NCBI GenBank assembly: GCA_047495785.1
Contig: JBLDXI010000024.1
Location: 1,860,001-1,924,000 of the forward strand
DNA from: Lepidodermella squamata
Lineage: Eukaryota > Gastrotricha
DNA length: 64,000 nucleotides
Direction: 5' to 3'
Positions 34,219 through 49,260 of the stretch are shown here, one piece after another. Under the pieces are notes generated by a model. That model was given only the letters and a program-made list of their open reading frames with translations. It made no database searches and had not been told where the DNA came from. Made by a program: the position numbers and the translations under genes. The first letter of the stretch is position 1. Each line of letters opens with the position of its first letter.

Positions 34219-35922
34219 TTTCGTCACAACAAATTTCTTTTCGTCTAAATGAAGAAGAAAACATGAGTAAATTTCGGGAAAGCACGTCCGCTTTTATTAT
34301 TTTTTCATCATCATTATTGAATTCCGTATTTTTTTGCTTCGAATTGACAAACAAATGAAACACAGCACTCACACAAATGCATCTTGTTAAGGTGGATACA
34401 CATAGCATATATGTAGTATAAAACAAGGATTGTTTGTTTTTCATCATTATATACGTAGTTTTTCTCTCTCTTTCAAATATAAAGAGCTCAGACCTGAAGC
34501 GCATAAAGCAGTTGTAAATAAATTTTTGTTAAATGGTATAGTAATAATTATAATAACACATTTTGTTTCGGATTTGCCATAGTTGGTATTATTTTCTCAT
34601 CAGATTATACACATAGAGCTTCGTCGAATAATTTCATCATCAGATCGTCACAAAACAACAAAAAACTGTCCCGCAAAGTAAAGATAATAATAATAATCCA
34701 GCGTATTTAAAGCGTCTCACCAGTTTGATAATAACGTTTTCGTAATAACTCCGCAATTATTACGTAAATTTTGTTGACCAGCGCCAGTTCATGATGCAAA
34801 AACAACGCAGAAGGTATATCATTCTCGTTCATAATTGTTTTTTGTTTTCGTTCATGTGCGAGATACGAGAGTGAGAAAGGCCGAGAGAGAGTAACCGCCC
34901 TCCTGATGATACCGCTATTTGGCTTTCTTTCTTTCCTTCACGAGACAATCAACTGCTTTGTTTATGCAAGAGAGAACTACGACGACGCTGTGTGTCACCT
35001 TTTGCGGCCGCGCACAGCGAAATTATGTATGCATACTACTCGGGCACGCAAGCGAAAACAGGTAATGACGACGCCTGCCCAAAATACTACACGAAAACAG
35101 ATAGAAATAAATCCGGGATGATTCAGATCGTTACATTATAATTTCAGAGAATACTAGAAAAGCCCCAGAAACTCACGTAATTTCTTTGCCCAGAAAAGAA
35201 TCGTAAAAGCAGTCAGACCTCGTTAGAAAGAGAAAAAAACAGAACATTAAAAGCCCAAATTAGAAGTAATGAGGAATCGCTTTTCAAAAGCGAGTCAATC
35301 TACCTTAATATATTTTAGAGTAGCAAGCATGCAAGAAACACGGCCACAGTTGAGCATTGCACTATTATGTATGTAATATTGAAGATTTTTTTCAAGAAAA
35401 CATTCAGAATGAAAAAGCTGCGAAAAAAGTGACGACTTGATACTTTAGTCAATAATTGTAGCCCACAATGGTAAGTAATACGAAGACTTTCATTTTTAAA
35501 ACAATAAATTTTTAAATAAAGTGCAAGTGCCGAAAATAAGTGAATCTGTTTTTCATGATAATAAATAATAAATTTGTAGTTATATATACTTGAATTCTTT
35601 CATCATCTGCAATGCCCGTCAAATAAACGGAAAAAACTGGTGCTTGTGGTATAAAAAAATCGAACTTAGGTAAAGCCAGTGCGTTTCGAACGAACGTCAA
35701 ACGTGAAGGAGGAGACATGATTTCTCACACTCAAAACATTTATAATTACCACTTTCAAAGTTTCGAGGAGGAAGACTGGAGAGCATCATTTTTTATCATG
35801 GATAGCGCACTTCAAGTTTGGCTATTTCAAAATGCTAACGATATCGATCATTGAGGGTGAAAAAAGGCGTCCCAACAACATCGGCAGCGACCGTTTGAAT
35901 TAAAATAGAAATTCTACTCGAT
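34219..35922. other. intergenic region between N-WASP and ZMYND10
   Basis: 1.7 kb, AT-rich. It should hold the N-WASP 3' UTR and the ZMYND10 promoter. Short reading frames only; no repeat family or RNA gene recognised. Confidence 0.35.
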
Positions 35923-38268
35923 TCAGGACGTCCACTCATCTTCATCATCATCCGAATCATCTTCGTCCGAAGCTAGAAAAAATATTAATTTTATTCAAAA
36001 TCAATGAAAATTCCTCCTTAAAACTTACAAGGTTGCAAAACGCCCTGTCTAGACTGAAGAGCGCGTCGCAATTGAGCTGCGAGATCATTGCTGTCTTCAG
36101 GCGAGTCGTGAACTTGTCGATTAGTTTCAGGCGGGCCGACTTTTTTGAGCCGTGTTGTCGCGGTACCGTCTTTAATCGCAGCCAGCATTGTATCCCGAGG
36201 GTCGCCGCCACTGAAAACGGCCGACTCACGCCTACTCGCCGGTTGCTCAAAACCGCCACTGCTGTTTTCGTCACTACTCGACGAGCGAATAGGCCTTAAG
36301 GTGGCTGATCCGCCGTGTTTGCGTATCGCGTCGAGAAGTTGATTTCGACCAGGGTCGGCCTTGACCGGGGCGGTTTTCGATAGCTGAGTAGGCATCGGGG
36401 GTGGAGGGGGCGGGCCGTTCGATGGCGGGATAGGAGGCGGCGGCGGGATAGACGCGCCGTTTCCATTCATTCGATGATTGCTCGGAGCCGTCATAATTTG
36501 CGGCGGCATCGAGGGAGGAGGCGGCGGAGGGGGAGGCGGTGGTCCGGCTGGTACCAGGGTGCCGTTTGACGGGGGCCGGGTTGGAGCATTGCCGGGTCGA
36601 GGCGGTAGTTGCGGCCGACCAGGCGCCGGCGTTTCTCTCGGAGGTAACTCAGGGGCAGGAGGAGGCTGATGCATCGGAATTTGAGGCCGGTGATGCCTAC
36701 CATTGCTTCCATTCTGCGACTGGTTATTACTACTACTAGGCGGACCTCGCATAGTCGCGATACCGCTGTTGATATTACTAAATTGGGCCTGCATTTGTTG
36801 AAGTTGTTGCCGCGAAGATTGCACCTGACTAGCCGCAGATTTCATCGAGTGAATAGGCGGTAGTTCCGGCTGAGTCAGAGGGGGCGGTGGTATCACCCCG
36901 ACACCGCCGTTTTGAGACATCTGCGTAGCTTGAGGTAACGAAGGCCGCCGCGACTGGCCAGTATTTCTCATATCAGCCAGAGGTCCGTAGTGCTGTTGCA
37001 CAGCAGCCATACCTCCTTTCGCTTTGATGAAATCAACAATAAAATTCTTATCCACATCGCGAATCTGCTGCAATCCTGCTCTTTTCAAGAGTTCTAACAC
37101 AGCTGGATCGTTGAACTAAGATAAAAAATCATTTTAGATAAATTAATATTTTTTTTCATTTTAATTACGTCAATGCCAGAATCTGCTCCGACGTGCGTTT
37201 CCACTTTGAAACTGCCGGCAATAGGGGCAGAAATTTCGAGTTTAGTGCCGTTTTTCTTCTTCTGCTTCTCTTTCTTCGCTTTCTTATCGGCTTTTGTCGG
37301 TTTTTTCAATGAACTTCTCACAATAGCATCGACTTCGTCCATTGTTAGCCTATGACTTAGTTCAGCGGCACCTCCTCGAACTTCGGTGGTTTCTAAACAC
37401 GATGAAAAATTACAAATTATCTGGGTGTAAAGAGCGCACTTTTCATATTTTATCCTAGTTATATCGAAAACTTGATTTTGAGTTTGAAATTTAACTAAAA
37501 TTGGTCGAACAAGCAAAATCGAGAAATTCTTTCATTTTTAAGGAGGATTTTTTAAATTACAATATTTATCGAAATCAACTTACGCAGATGTAAATCTGCA
37601 GCTAGATTTATAGTTTTTCCCTGTTTAACTTGAGGCGCAGTCATCGGCCTCGATATTTGAGTGTGTATTTGCTGCTGCTGTGGTTGCTGATGATTTTGTT
37701 GATGCTGCTGCTGCTGTTGCTGTTGGTCTTGCCGAGTGACCTGGCTATTCCGCTTATCAAGCTTCGCCTGAACAGCGTTTTTGAAATTCATCGCATCATC
37801 GTCATTTGCGAAACACAGCCCAGCGATGCATTCCTGCATTTCATATTCAGCAAAAGAAATAGGCTGTAATTGAGGCAAGGTCGTTGAAATATATCTTACA
37901 TGAGCTTCGAAAAAAATAAATGAGCCATGTCGAGTGAATGTTTCCAGCTCGTTATATATTTCTTGCTGCCATATCAATGTATTTCTCTATAAAATAGCAT
38001 AAAATCAATATATGTAACTAATTTATTTGAAATTCCTTACCTGTATGTCGTAGAGCCGAATATAAAATGAGTGCTTGTAGTAGTCTTTTATAAATCCGAC
38101 GACGCCCGTATATTTTTTCGTCCAATGCGGCCGATCCGATGGCTCGGCGAGATATAACTGAACTACGCCCGTCGCTAGCGTCACACACTGATCGCCTAAT
38201 AGGCGAAAGAGACGCGAGTGCTCTTCGTTCGTTAGCACCCGCGAGCAGACGTTAGTTTCTTTCGGCAT
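35923..38268 (-). CDS. WASL: Wiskott-Aldrich syndrome protein family member (N-WASP)
   Basis: Activator of the Arp2/3 complex that couples Cdc42 signalling to branched actin. Exons complement(38041..38268, 37900..37986, 37584..37863, 37169..37392, 36029..37115, 35923..35972) give 1,956 nt, 651 aa. The WH1 domain spans about residues 10-120 (LATGVVQLYLAEP, YYKHSFYIRLYDIQ, CFANDDDAMNF). Then come a Gln-rich spacer, a basic patch, a CRIB/GBD (ISAPIAGSFKVETHVG), a poly-Pro core, two WH2 motifs (NQLLDAIRKHGG, DTMLAAIKDG), the central helix (DLAAQLRRALQSRQGVL) and the acidic tail with a terminal-region Trp (DDSDDDEDEWTS). The start lies 118 bp from the NOC4L stop on the same strand. Confidence 0.94.
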
Positions 38269-38361
38269 TCTACTCAAATACTTTCATAACAAAAATCTAC
38301 ATCTGCTGCAGATAACACAAAAAAATAATAATCAATATCACTATATAAGAAACCACAACAA

Positions 38362-38367
38362 TTTATT
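38362..38367 (-). terminator. poly(A) signal for NOC4L
   Basis: AATAAA on the minus strand about 20 nt after the stop codon. Confidence 0.45.
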
Positions 38368-38386
38368 TTTCTTTCGGCGGCGTGAT

Positions 38387-39664
38387 TTACTCGTGGCAGA
38401 ATTGAGCCAAGAAGAAATTCTTATCAGCGGCTGGCGGCTCAAGATTTAGCCGAGTCGTTGCCACTTTAAAAAACTTCCGACTATCTTTAACCGCCCGGCA
38501 GGCGTGTCGTAAAGCGTATAGACTGGACTCATCAGTAATTTGACTGATCGGGTCCTCGATTTTGAGCAGTTTTGAACCAAATCGCGCGGCACTTTTGGCA
38601 ACATGCGGATGCCAGTGGCGCTGTAAAGCGACCAATTCCCAAAGCGAGCTGTTTATGGCATTAGTAGCCAGTGGATCGGCACATTCGGAATTGAACGGGT
38701 CTGAATTACAATTGTCAGCAGAGGCGGCCGGCGATTTTTTATCGACTAATACTCGGCACGCTTCGTGACGCACCAGTGAGTTGTAAATAATGGACAATAA
38801 CACAAGCGCGATATCGGGAGTTGCAAATAGCGCAATTCTGGCTAAACGCTTCAGAAAGCTAGCCACTGTGCACTGTGATATGTGCGCCGACGATAATGCC
38901 AGGTCCAGTGCAGCCGCAAATGTGTCGCACACAGTTTTTTGAGCGAAATTCTCCGGACGAATCAACGCATATAGATCCGCGTAAAAATCCGGGTACTCAA
39001 AATTGTGAAACTGGATGAGCTTTACTGCGCCATGAAGTGCGTAAACAGCATTCGGTCCTTTGGATTTAATGCACTTCATGTAATAATCACCCAGTAAAAA
39101 TGGTCTCGGCATTTTACTGAGATAATCAACAGATAGCTTCAAAAACTTCCGCTGTGTTTTCTCATCCGTCAGTTTTTCCGTAACAGCCAGAACCAGCTTT
39201 TCAAACATGTTAAAATGCGACTTTCTAACTTTCGATGCATGATGTTGATGAGCAGGGAAACTTGACAAATAATTTGGAGTTGTTTCGTCCTCTTCTACAG
39301 CTTCGTCGTCTTTCATATCAGCTGACGGATCTTCCGGTTCGACTTCGACGTGGTCCAAGAAATTCAGAATATCCAATAATGAGATAGGGCTTTTGATGTC
39401 CGTTTGAAGCAGCTTATGCATCTCAACGAGCAAAAAGTACCGCACGTCATCGTTAAAGGATTGTTCCACCAATGTTATTAGACAATCGCGGTCGAAGTAA
39501 GGCGAAACAACGACTGAACTAACCAGTCGTTCGACGTCTTTTAACGAGCAATCGTCATCAGAAGACTCCATGTGACTGAAGAAACTAGAGAGTGCAGCAG
39601 ACAGCTCTTCGCTTGATTTGGAGGCGGCAGCCGCAACATCCGATAAGTGAGATTTGACACCCAT
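38387..39664 (-). CDS. NOC4L: nucleolar complex protein 4 homologue (CBF/Mak21 family)
   Basis: Small-subunit ribosome biogenesis factor that works with Nop14 in the nucleolus. Single-exon gene of 425 aa. The C-terminal CBF domain is clear: NAVYALHGAVKLIQFHNFEYPDFYADLY, FLKRLARIALFATPDIALVLLSIIYN, RHEACRVLV, and the diagnostic SSLWELVALQRHWHPHVAKSA. The N-terminal half is a helical repeat with an acidic insert (EDPSADMKDDEAVEED). Somewhat shorter than human NOC4L (516 aa), mainly in the N-terminus. It is divergent from RPA2 across 1.37 kb. Confidence 0.9.
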   Translation of the reverse strand: MGVKSHLSDVAAAASKSSEELSAALSSFFSHMESSDDDCSLKDVERLVSSVVVSPYFDRDCLITLVEQSFNDDVRYFLLVEMHKLLQTDIKSPISLLDILNFLDHVEVEPEDPSADMKDDEAVEEDETTPNYLSSFPAHQHHASKVRKSHFNMFEKLVLAVTEKLTDEKTQRKFLKLSVDYLSKMPRPFLLGDYYMKCIKSKGPNAVYALHGAVKLIQFHNFEYPDFYADLYALIRPENFAQKTVCDTFAAALDLALSSAHISQCTVASFLKRLARIALFATPDIALVLLSIIYNSLVRHEACRVLVDKKSPAASADNCNSDPFNSECADPLATNAINSSLWELVALQRHWHPHVAKSAARFGSKLLKIEDPISQITDESSLYALRHACRAVKDSRKFFKVATTRLNLEPPAADKNFFLAQFCHE

Positions 39665-41034
39665 ATATTCTAAAACGGCTTCAATGCGACTATCAACACA
39701 CGAATGTCAAACCGTATAAAGGCAAATTTAAGTAAATCGTCAATCAAATAAATAATTCGGTCACAAATCAGCTGCGGGGTTGATGAAAGTGTTTGATGGT
39801 TTAGGTTTTGGCAATATTCCCAGCCAGCAAAATGAATACCGTAGTAGAGCTCTTCGTAATTAGCAAATTTAATAGGAATATCAGCAGAAATATGCTGTCA
39901 TACAGCATACTGAAGCGTGCCGTCCTCCTTAAACACTACACAGGGCTATAAAGTACTACACCGAAAAGGTAGACAATTTATATTGGAGACCGAAGACTTT
40001 GAAACTTCTGAAAAATGATCATTTGGATGCTAATAACTCAAACAGAAGATAGGCCAATACATTATCAATGAGTATGGCAGCAATATAAATGAAGCATGAG
40101 AAAATCATTAATTTTGCGAAGATAAACTCAAACTTCCAACCTATAAGTAACACAAGACATTTAGTTAACGTGATACAACGTGATAATATACCTCAGCGGC
40201 ATTCATCTCAAGGAAAAAATCGCTCCAAAAGGACATAAACAGAAGAAAACTACCCCCACGGGTGATTTCATTGTACTTTAACCTTCTAGACGGGTAACAC
40301 CGGGTAGCAAGTACAGTGGATGCGGCTTATGGCTCATCATTTACGGCTTTGAGGCACTGAAAAGCTCGACCCAAACTTGACCTGATGATGCACACAACTC
40401 GACGTTTTTGAAAAAGGGGGCCAGAAATGCTAATTCATTTTGTTTTCACGTATAATTACAAAATAATACTGACTATTCAACATTAAAAATAAAAAATTAG
40501 GCCAGCAAAATTTTATAAAAATAATTGATTTTTGGCGGGAATTTTTAATGCGCCAAATCCAAGAAACGAAAGTTTTTTCTGCGGAAATCGCGCCAACTTG
40601 GCTTCGGAGTGATTCGAATATGTTTAACAAGAAAGTAATGTGCAATCGTAACGCTCCTCTTCGCACAACTTTCTCAAACAATCGATGTGGCATTCTGCTT
40701 CTCAAGCCTGTTATGATTATTAATAGAATATGAAGTTTGTGCCATTCATATCATTATAAAGAAGTGTAAATCTTGATCTTGGGTGCCTAGCGTCCTCGTG
40801 TTCGAATTTGTGTACTGTATAAAACTTCTAATAACTTGCCAAATGTGCTCAGTTCAAACGTGGCGAGAAGTATCCCCAATGATCTACGGCTTGGGGACGA
40901 CCATCCATAATCATTGTCCTTTCCCACACTGAGCTTTACGATGAAACTCTTCGGAGTGTAAAGCCTTACGCAATCCGTGTAATATACCAGCTTCCTGTTT
41001 TTTTTAGTTCTTCTTATCAGCCTGTTTCGATAAA
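39665..41034. other. divergent intergenic region NOC4L / RPA2
   Basis: 1.37 kb without a credible gene. It contains the E2F-like cluster at 40529-40597. A pyrimidine tract and TTATCAG at about 41006-41020, just before the RPA2 start, look like a 5' UTR splice acceptor. Confidence 0.45.
40529..40597. promoter_or_regulatory. cluster of E2F-like sites upstream of RPA2
   Basis: TTTTTGGCGGGAA (40529-40541) matches the E2F consensus TTTSSCGC. A mirrored GCGCCAAA follows at 40550-40557 and TCGCGCCAA at 40589-40597. Three sites in 70 bp upstream of a replication gene are unlikely to be chance, but binding is inferred. Confidence 0.5.
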
Positions 41035-41932
41035 ATGTTTGGAAGCAGCGGATTTCAAGGCATGAGTGGTGGATATGGCGGAGGTGGTTTTGGCTCGCCA
41101 TCAACCAAAGGAAATAAGCCAGGTGGCTTCCTGGGAAACAGTGGCTCCCCCTCGGTTGGTGGAGTAAGTATCAATCGCGATTTCTCTTCCTAGATATTTA
41201 TATGTTTTGTTTCAGGGCGAAAGCCAGAATCGTGTTAACAGCATTTTTACGGCATCCATTGCTCAGTTGCTCAAGTTGGTTGAACAAGACGGAAAAATGA
41301 TTCATCACGAGCGCGAAATCAGCCAGGTTCGAGTTGTCGGCGTTATTCGTGACTTCCGTACAGAGGGTTCTCGATACGTTTACACTCTACAAGACATGAC
41401 CGGTGATATCGAAGTGAACCAGTTTTTGGACTCTGACAATCCTATCGAGCTTCAGCAGATGGAAATCATTCGTGATGAAAATTGGGTCGTCGTTTTGGGT
41501 ACTCTGAAGAATTTCCAAGGCAAACGCTCCATCACTGCTTTTCGTGTGATGCAATTGCAAAACGCTAATGAGATCACCACTCACATGCTCGAGTGCATTG
41601 ACGCAAATTTGTACTTGCGTAAGCTCGAGAAAGAAGCTAAATGCGGCGTTACATCTGGTGTTGAATCTATGCAAATCGACAACAATCGTGGTGGAATCAG
41701 TAGCAGCGCAACAAGCACCTACGCAAACTCTGGCTTGACGCCTTTGCAGCAACAGCTGGTCATGAGCATAAGTGCTTGTCATGACGAACGCGGTTTAAGC
41801 ATCCACGACATGATTTCTACCCTCTCTGCTCAGTACAAGGAGCGGGATATTCGAGGGGCCGTTGATTTCTTGGTTCAAGAAGGTCACATCTATTCATCAG
41901 TTGACGATGAGCATTTCCTCACAACCAACTGA
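41035..41932 (+). CDS. RPA2: replication protein A 32 kDa subunit
   Basis: Middle subunit of the single-stranded DNA-binding RPA trimer for replication and repair. Exons 41035..41163 and 41216..41932 give 846 nt, 281 aa (human 270). The N-terminus is Gly/Ser-rich, as expected for the phosphorylated tail. The OB fold (about residues 60-180) shows VRVVGVIRDFRTEGSRYVY, DMTGDIEVNQFLDS and WVVVLGTLKNFQGKRSI. A winged-helix C-terminus follows (LVMSISACHDERGLSIHDM ... GAVDFLVQEGHIYSSVDDEHF). MCM3 begins 152 bp downstream on the same strand. Confidence 0.95.
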
Positions 41933-42029
41933 TAACATCGTGATTCTTCAACTTTGATCTTGGACAGTGGCATTCTTTTCGATATTTCATTTTCCCGATG
42001 ATCGCTCGTTATTCTGAAATCTTACGTTA

Positions 42030-42035
42030 AATAAA
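42030..42035 (+). terminator. poly(A) signal for RPA2
   Basis: AATAAA 97 nt after the RPA2 stop and only 49 nt before the MCM3 start codon, so the two transcription units nearly touch. Confidence 0.5.
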
Positions 42036-42084
42036 TTTGATGTAGTTCTCATAGATTTTATACGATCAAATTTTACTACCCAAA

Positions 42085-46027
<3,943 letters not shown>

Positions 46028-46184
46028 AAACGAACTAACGAACTGACTGTCAAGAATCTCCAATTACTGTTTCATTTGAAATTTTTCTCGTCTCATTTTA
46101 GTCTCGTCTTATTAATACCGGTTATACTACCAGCTCAATGCATGCCAAATGGATTTTTTCTTTCAAAATTATGCCCACAGAACA

Positions 46185-46190
46185 AATAAA
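46185..46190 (+). terminator. possible poly(A) signal for MCM3
   Basis: AATAAA 157 nt after the stop; no closer one is seen. Confidence 0.3.
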
Positions 46191-46270
46191 ACGCGTATAA
46201 AAGTTTCTTCCAAGCTAATTGAAAAACCGATAGAAACACTGGAACGCTGAAAATAACATTATACGATATA

Positions 46271-46699
46271 CCGTCAACTGGGGTGACTTCGGGCATCGGG
46301 GTCACTTCGACGTACCAAAATGGGGTGACTTTGGCGTACCAAAAATCAAAGATGGTAAGGTAAATACCCCGCGAGTGGGGTACCGTTGGATAGCCCAACG
46401 AAAGGCCAACATGGATGTGTACAATGCACATCAATGCAACCCACCTAAGAACATATAATAGCAGGTGAAGTTTTGGGAAAATTCATTTTTTTATTAAAAC
46501 TTTGGTGACTGCCCAACTTAAGTCGTCTGATCAAAATTGAAATCGTATGCCCTTTTCAGACTGTACTTCCTCCAGGCTATCCAACGGTACCCCACTCGCG
46601 GGGTATTTACCTTACCATCTTTGATTTTTGGTACGCCAAAGTCACCCCATTTTGGTACGTCGAAGTGACCCCGATGCCCGAAGTCACCCCAGTTGACGG
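46271..46699. mobile_element. TA-flanked element with identical 125-bp terminal inverted repeats (family B-like)
   Basis: Arms 46271-46395 and 46575-46699 appear perfectly complementary over 125 bp, beginning CCGTCAACTGGGGTGACTTC. The 179-bp centre is AT-rich with no ORF. TA lies on each side (46269-46270, 46700-46701). The outer 13 bp (CCGTCAACTGGGG) resemble the ends of the element at 11206-12245. Each arm contains internal GGGGTCACTTCGACGTACCAAA / GGGGTGACTTTGGCGTACC near-repeats. Confidence 0.88.
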
Positions 46700-47064
46700 T
46701 AGCTAAGTTTCCTGAAATACATTTAAGCTAACTGCATCTTAAACACTTCACAAATAGCTTGGGAAAATGAAGCCGGATGAAAAATTACGATTAAGGATTT
46801 CCGTCCTTGGCGTTCACGCAGCCAGAAATAATCTCTTTGTCTAAAGGAGCAGAGATTATTTTGGGAACTTAATATGCAGATATTCTTAGCAAAGATCGGG
46901 AAATGAAAGGCTTCCAAGAAAGAGTAAATAGACGATTTAGCTTCAATCTAGCTTCATGCGATGAAACAATCCCAGAAGTTGGCGATACCATGGAGAGTCC
47001 TTTAATTTTGCTTCACCCTGCGCAATAACATTTAGGCATTAACTAATTGATAACAAAACATTAT

Positions 47065-47070
47065 TTTATT
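47065..47070 (-). terminator. poly(A) signal for ankyrin gene 1
   Basis: AATAAA on the minus strand about 40 nt after the stop codon. Confidence 0.4.
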
Positions 47071-47110
47071 GGAACAGAACAAAATGAAAAAAGAGCGAAT
47101 TCATTCGCAT

Positions 47111-47944
47111 TCAATGTTTTCTCGACATGACTTGCTTCAAAACACGAGCCACTTCAATCCTGTTCTTCGCCTCGGCTCGTTGCAGAGACGTGCGGCCGTA
47201 CTGGTCTTGAGCTTCCACGCTAGCGCCGAATTTCAGTAAAAGCTGAACCATTTCCAGGTCGCCTCTTGACGCCGCTATGTGCAAGGCGGTACTGGCCTCT
47301 GTTGAACCTTGATCGACGGGAACACCAGCATTGAGCAATTCACGCAAGATATCACTGTTTCCCCTAGACGCGGCTTGCGCTATTGCCGAGCAGCCACGTA
47401 GTCCGCTAGCCTTAACGTTTACGCCTAGTTTTAGCAAAGATCGAACCTTGGAGAGTGAGCTCTCTCTAATGGCAGAATAAAGTGCAAGGGGGCGGCCTAC
47501 AATAAGAGGAGTATTCACGTCAGCGCCATATCTCACCAGCAATCGCATCATAGCTTCCCCACGCTCCATCGCGTAATACATAGGCAAGTCATGCACGCCA
47601 TAAAACTTCATCAGCCGGCCGCAACGATTCGGGTTGGCGCCCCATTCTAACAAGACTTCAACTGCGTCGTCACTGTTGTATTGTAGGGCACGGCAGAGTG
47701 GCCCCTGAAGTTCTCTGGCCGTGTTGACATCTGCTCCTCCACAGGCTATAAGCTGTTCGATGAAATCACGTGACAAACGCGATGATGCAGATATAAGGCA
47801 CTCGTTTTCATCATATGCGCGTGGGAAAGGCGAATTTGGTGAAGCTTCGCAGAAGTTGCAAACTCCGCCCAAATCAAAGTGAAAGAGCACCTGCTCGTAG
47901 ATGGAACCGCTCTGTCGAAAAAGTGCACAGCTTTTATAACTCAT
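47111..47944 (-). CDS. ankyrin-repeat protein 1
   Basis: Single-exon 277-aa protein built of about six ankyrin repeats after a 50-residue Cys-containing N-terminus without a signal peptide. Clear repeats: AVEVLLEWGANPNRCG, MMRLLVRYGADVNTP, KVRSLLKLGVNVKASG, DILRELLNAGVPVD, TALHIAASRGDLEMVQLLL and RTSLQRAEAKNRIEVARVL. The function is unknown; such proteins are usually scaffolds or adaptors. It stands 122 bp downstream of a second ankyrin gene on the same strand, and the two look like a divergent tandem pair. A fusion of the two was considered, but each has its own stop or start. Confidence 0.75.
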   Translation of the reverse strand: MSYKSCALFRQSGSIYEQVLFHFDLGGVCNFCEASPNSPFPRAYDENECLISASSRLSRDFIEQLIACGGADVNTARELQGPLCRALQYNSDDAVEVLLEWGANPNRCGRLMKFYGVHDLPMYYAMERGEAMMRLLVRYGADVNTPLIVGRPLALYSAIRESSLSKVRSLLKLGVNVKASGLRGCSAIAQAASRGNSDILRELLNAGVPVDQGSTEASTALHIAASRGDLEMVQLLLKFGASVEAQDQYGRTSLQRAEAKNRIEVARVLKQVMSRKH

Positions 47945-48066
47945 ATTTACAAGTAGATTAAGTCATGATTAAGCTTGTATTTTCTAGCAACAATTGGTGC
48001 CGTTGGGGAATGAAAAAGTAATGGGGCAAAGGATGCTTCGAGCGTCAGCTGGCTTGTTGCCTATTT

Positions 48067-49260
48067 TTAGGCATAATAATTAGTGTTGAAACATACATCT
48101 TTTGAGGACGTCAACTGTTTCTGTCCACGGCGAGCGCCATTCGCTATCAGAAACTTGGCAATCTTGTCCCAACGTGTCGCCATCGCAAGATCTAACGATG
48201 TTCTTCCTTTTTCATCAATCATGTTGACATCAAACCCAGGTTTTGATAGCAGAGTTTTGCACACTTCCAAGTTACCAAAACGGACTGCTATATGGAGTAG
48301 CGTTGTAGTGCCATTTTCCGCCTGAATTTGCGCCGCTTTGTCGATCAATAGAAGAGTAAGCTCGTGATAGCGATCCCTCATTGCTTCCGCTAACAAATCC
48401 AAGGTAATGTTTTCAGACAAAGCTTCACGGTCGAGTAAATATTGAACGCAGGCGATATTGTTGTTTGAAACGCAGCTTTTCAAGTCACGCCCTGTCAAAG
48501 AGGCGCCACGGCTTGATAGTAGCTCCACGATATCTGACCTTCCGCTATGAAGTGCAGAAGCAATGGCTTGTAACCCTGTGTTATCTGTGGCATTAGCTTT
48601 CGCACCGGCGTCTAGAAAAAGCTCGACTGCGGCTCTGTCGCCAGCAACAACTGCGTCGATCAATGTTTTGTCGAGATTCATAAACGCGATTTTAGCGATC
48701 AGCGTTCTCAGCATGTCAATATTTCCAGCTATGATATCAAACTCCATGCTCTCAATTTTAACATTGGTTCTGCTTAGCAGCATCTCGATTGTGGCAACGT
48801 TTGATCTACGGATTGCTTCTTTCAGCATGTATTTGGTGTTCGAGTCATACGTTGGGCTCATTAAGAGGTTTGCTGGGAAGCCATCTAGAAGCACTTTAAC
48901 TACAGATGCAGAGGCGTTGTTGCAAACAGCCCACTGTAGTGCGTCAACGAATACGACGCAATCGCCGAAGTCAGTCAAAATAGATTCTTCCAATCTTAAG
49001 ACATCCGTTGCATCGTTGCTAAGCAATTCGCTGATTTGTCTTATGTCTTCGAATAAGACAGCTTTAAACAGAAGCCGTTTGAGTATTTCCTTTCAAAGGA
49101 AAGAAAATAAAAAGATGGGTCTAATTATTAACGCAAATTCATGACATGAAAAAATACTCACTGGATCTTTAATTGTAGAAATTGGCATCGAATACTGCAT
49201 GTCGTTACTGTTGCAATGCGCCAGAGCAACCATGAAAAATAGACAAGTAAAAACCTGCAT
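48067..49260 (-). CDS. ankyrin-repeat protein 2 with predicted signal peptide
   Basis: Exons complement(49162..49260, 48067..49089) give 1,122 nt, 373 aa. The short first exon encodes MQVFTCLFFMVALAHCNS, a typical secretory signal peptide, and joins in phase 0 to EILKRLLFKAVLFEDIR. About eight degenerate ankyrin repeats follow, the best being TTLLHIAVRFGNLEVCKTLL and GRTSLDLAMATRWDKIAKFLI. No membrane segment follows the signal, so the protein should be secreted or luminal, which is unusual for ankyrin repeats. If exon 1 is wrong, an internal Met at 49026 would give a cytosolic 319-aa protein. Function unknown. Confidence 0.7.

Noticed and set aside
35512-35718. 68-codon minus-strand frame downstream of N-WASP
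   Set aside because: No supporting domain or splice partner; probably the N-WASP 3' UTR.
36478-36669. Gly-rich plus-strand frame
   Set aside because: Mirror of the N-WASP poly-proline exon.
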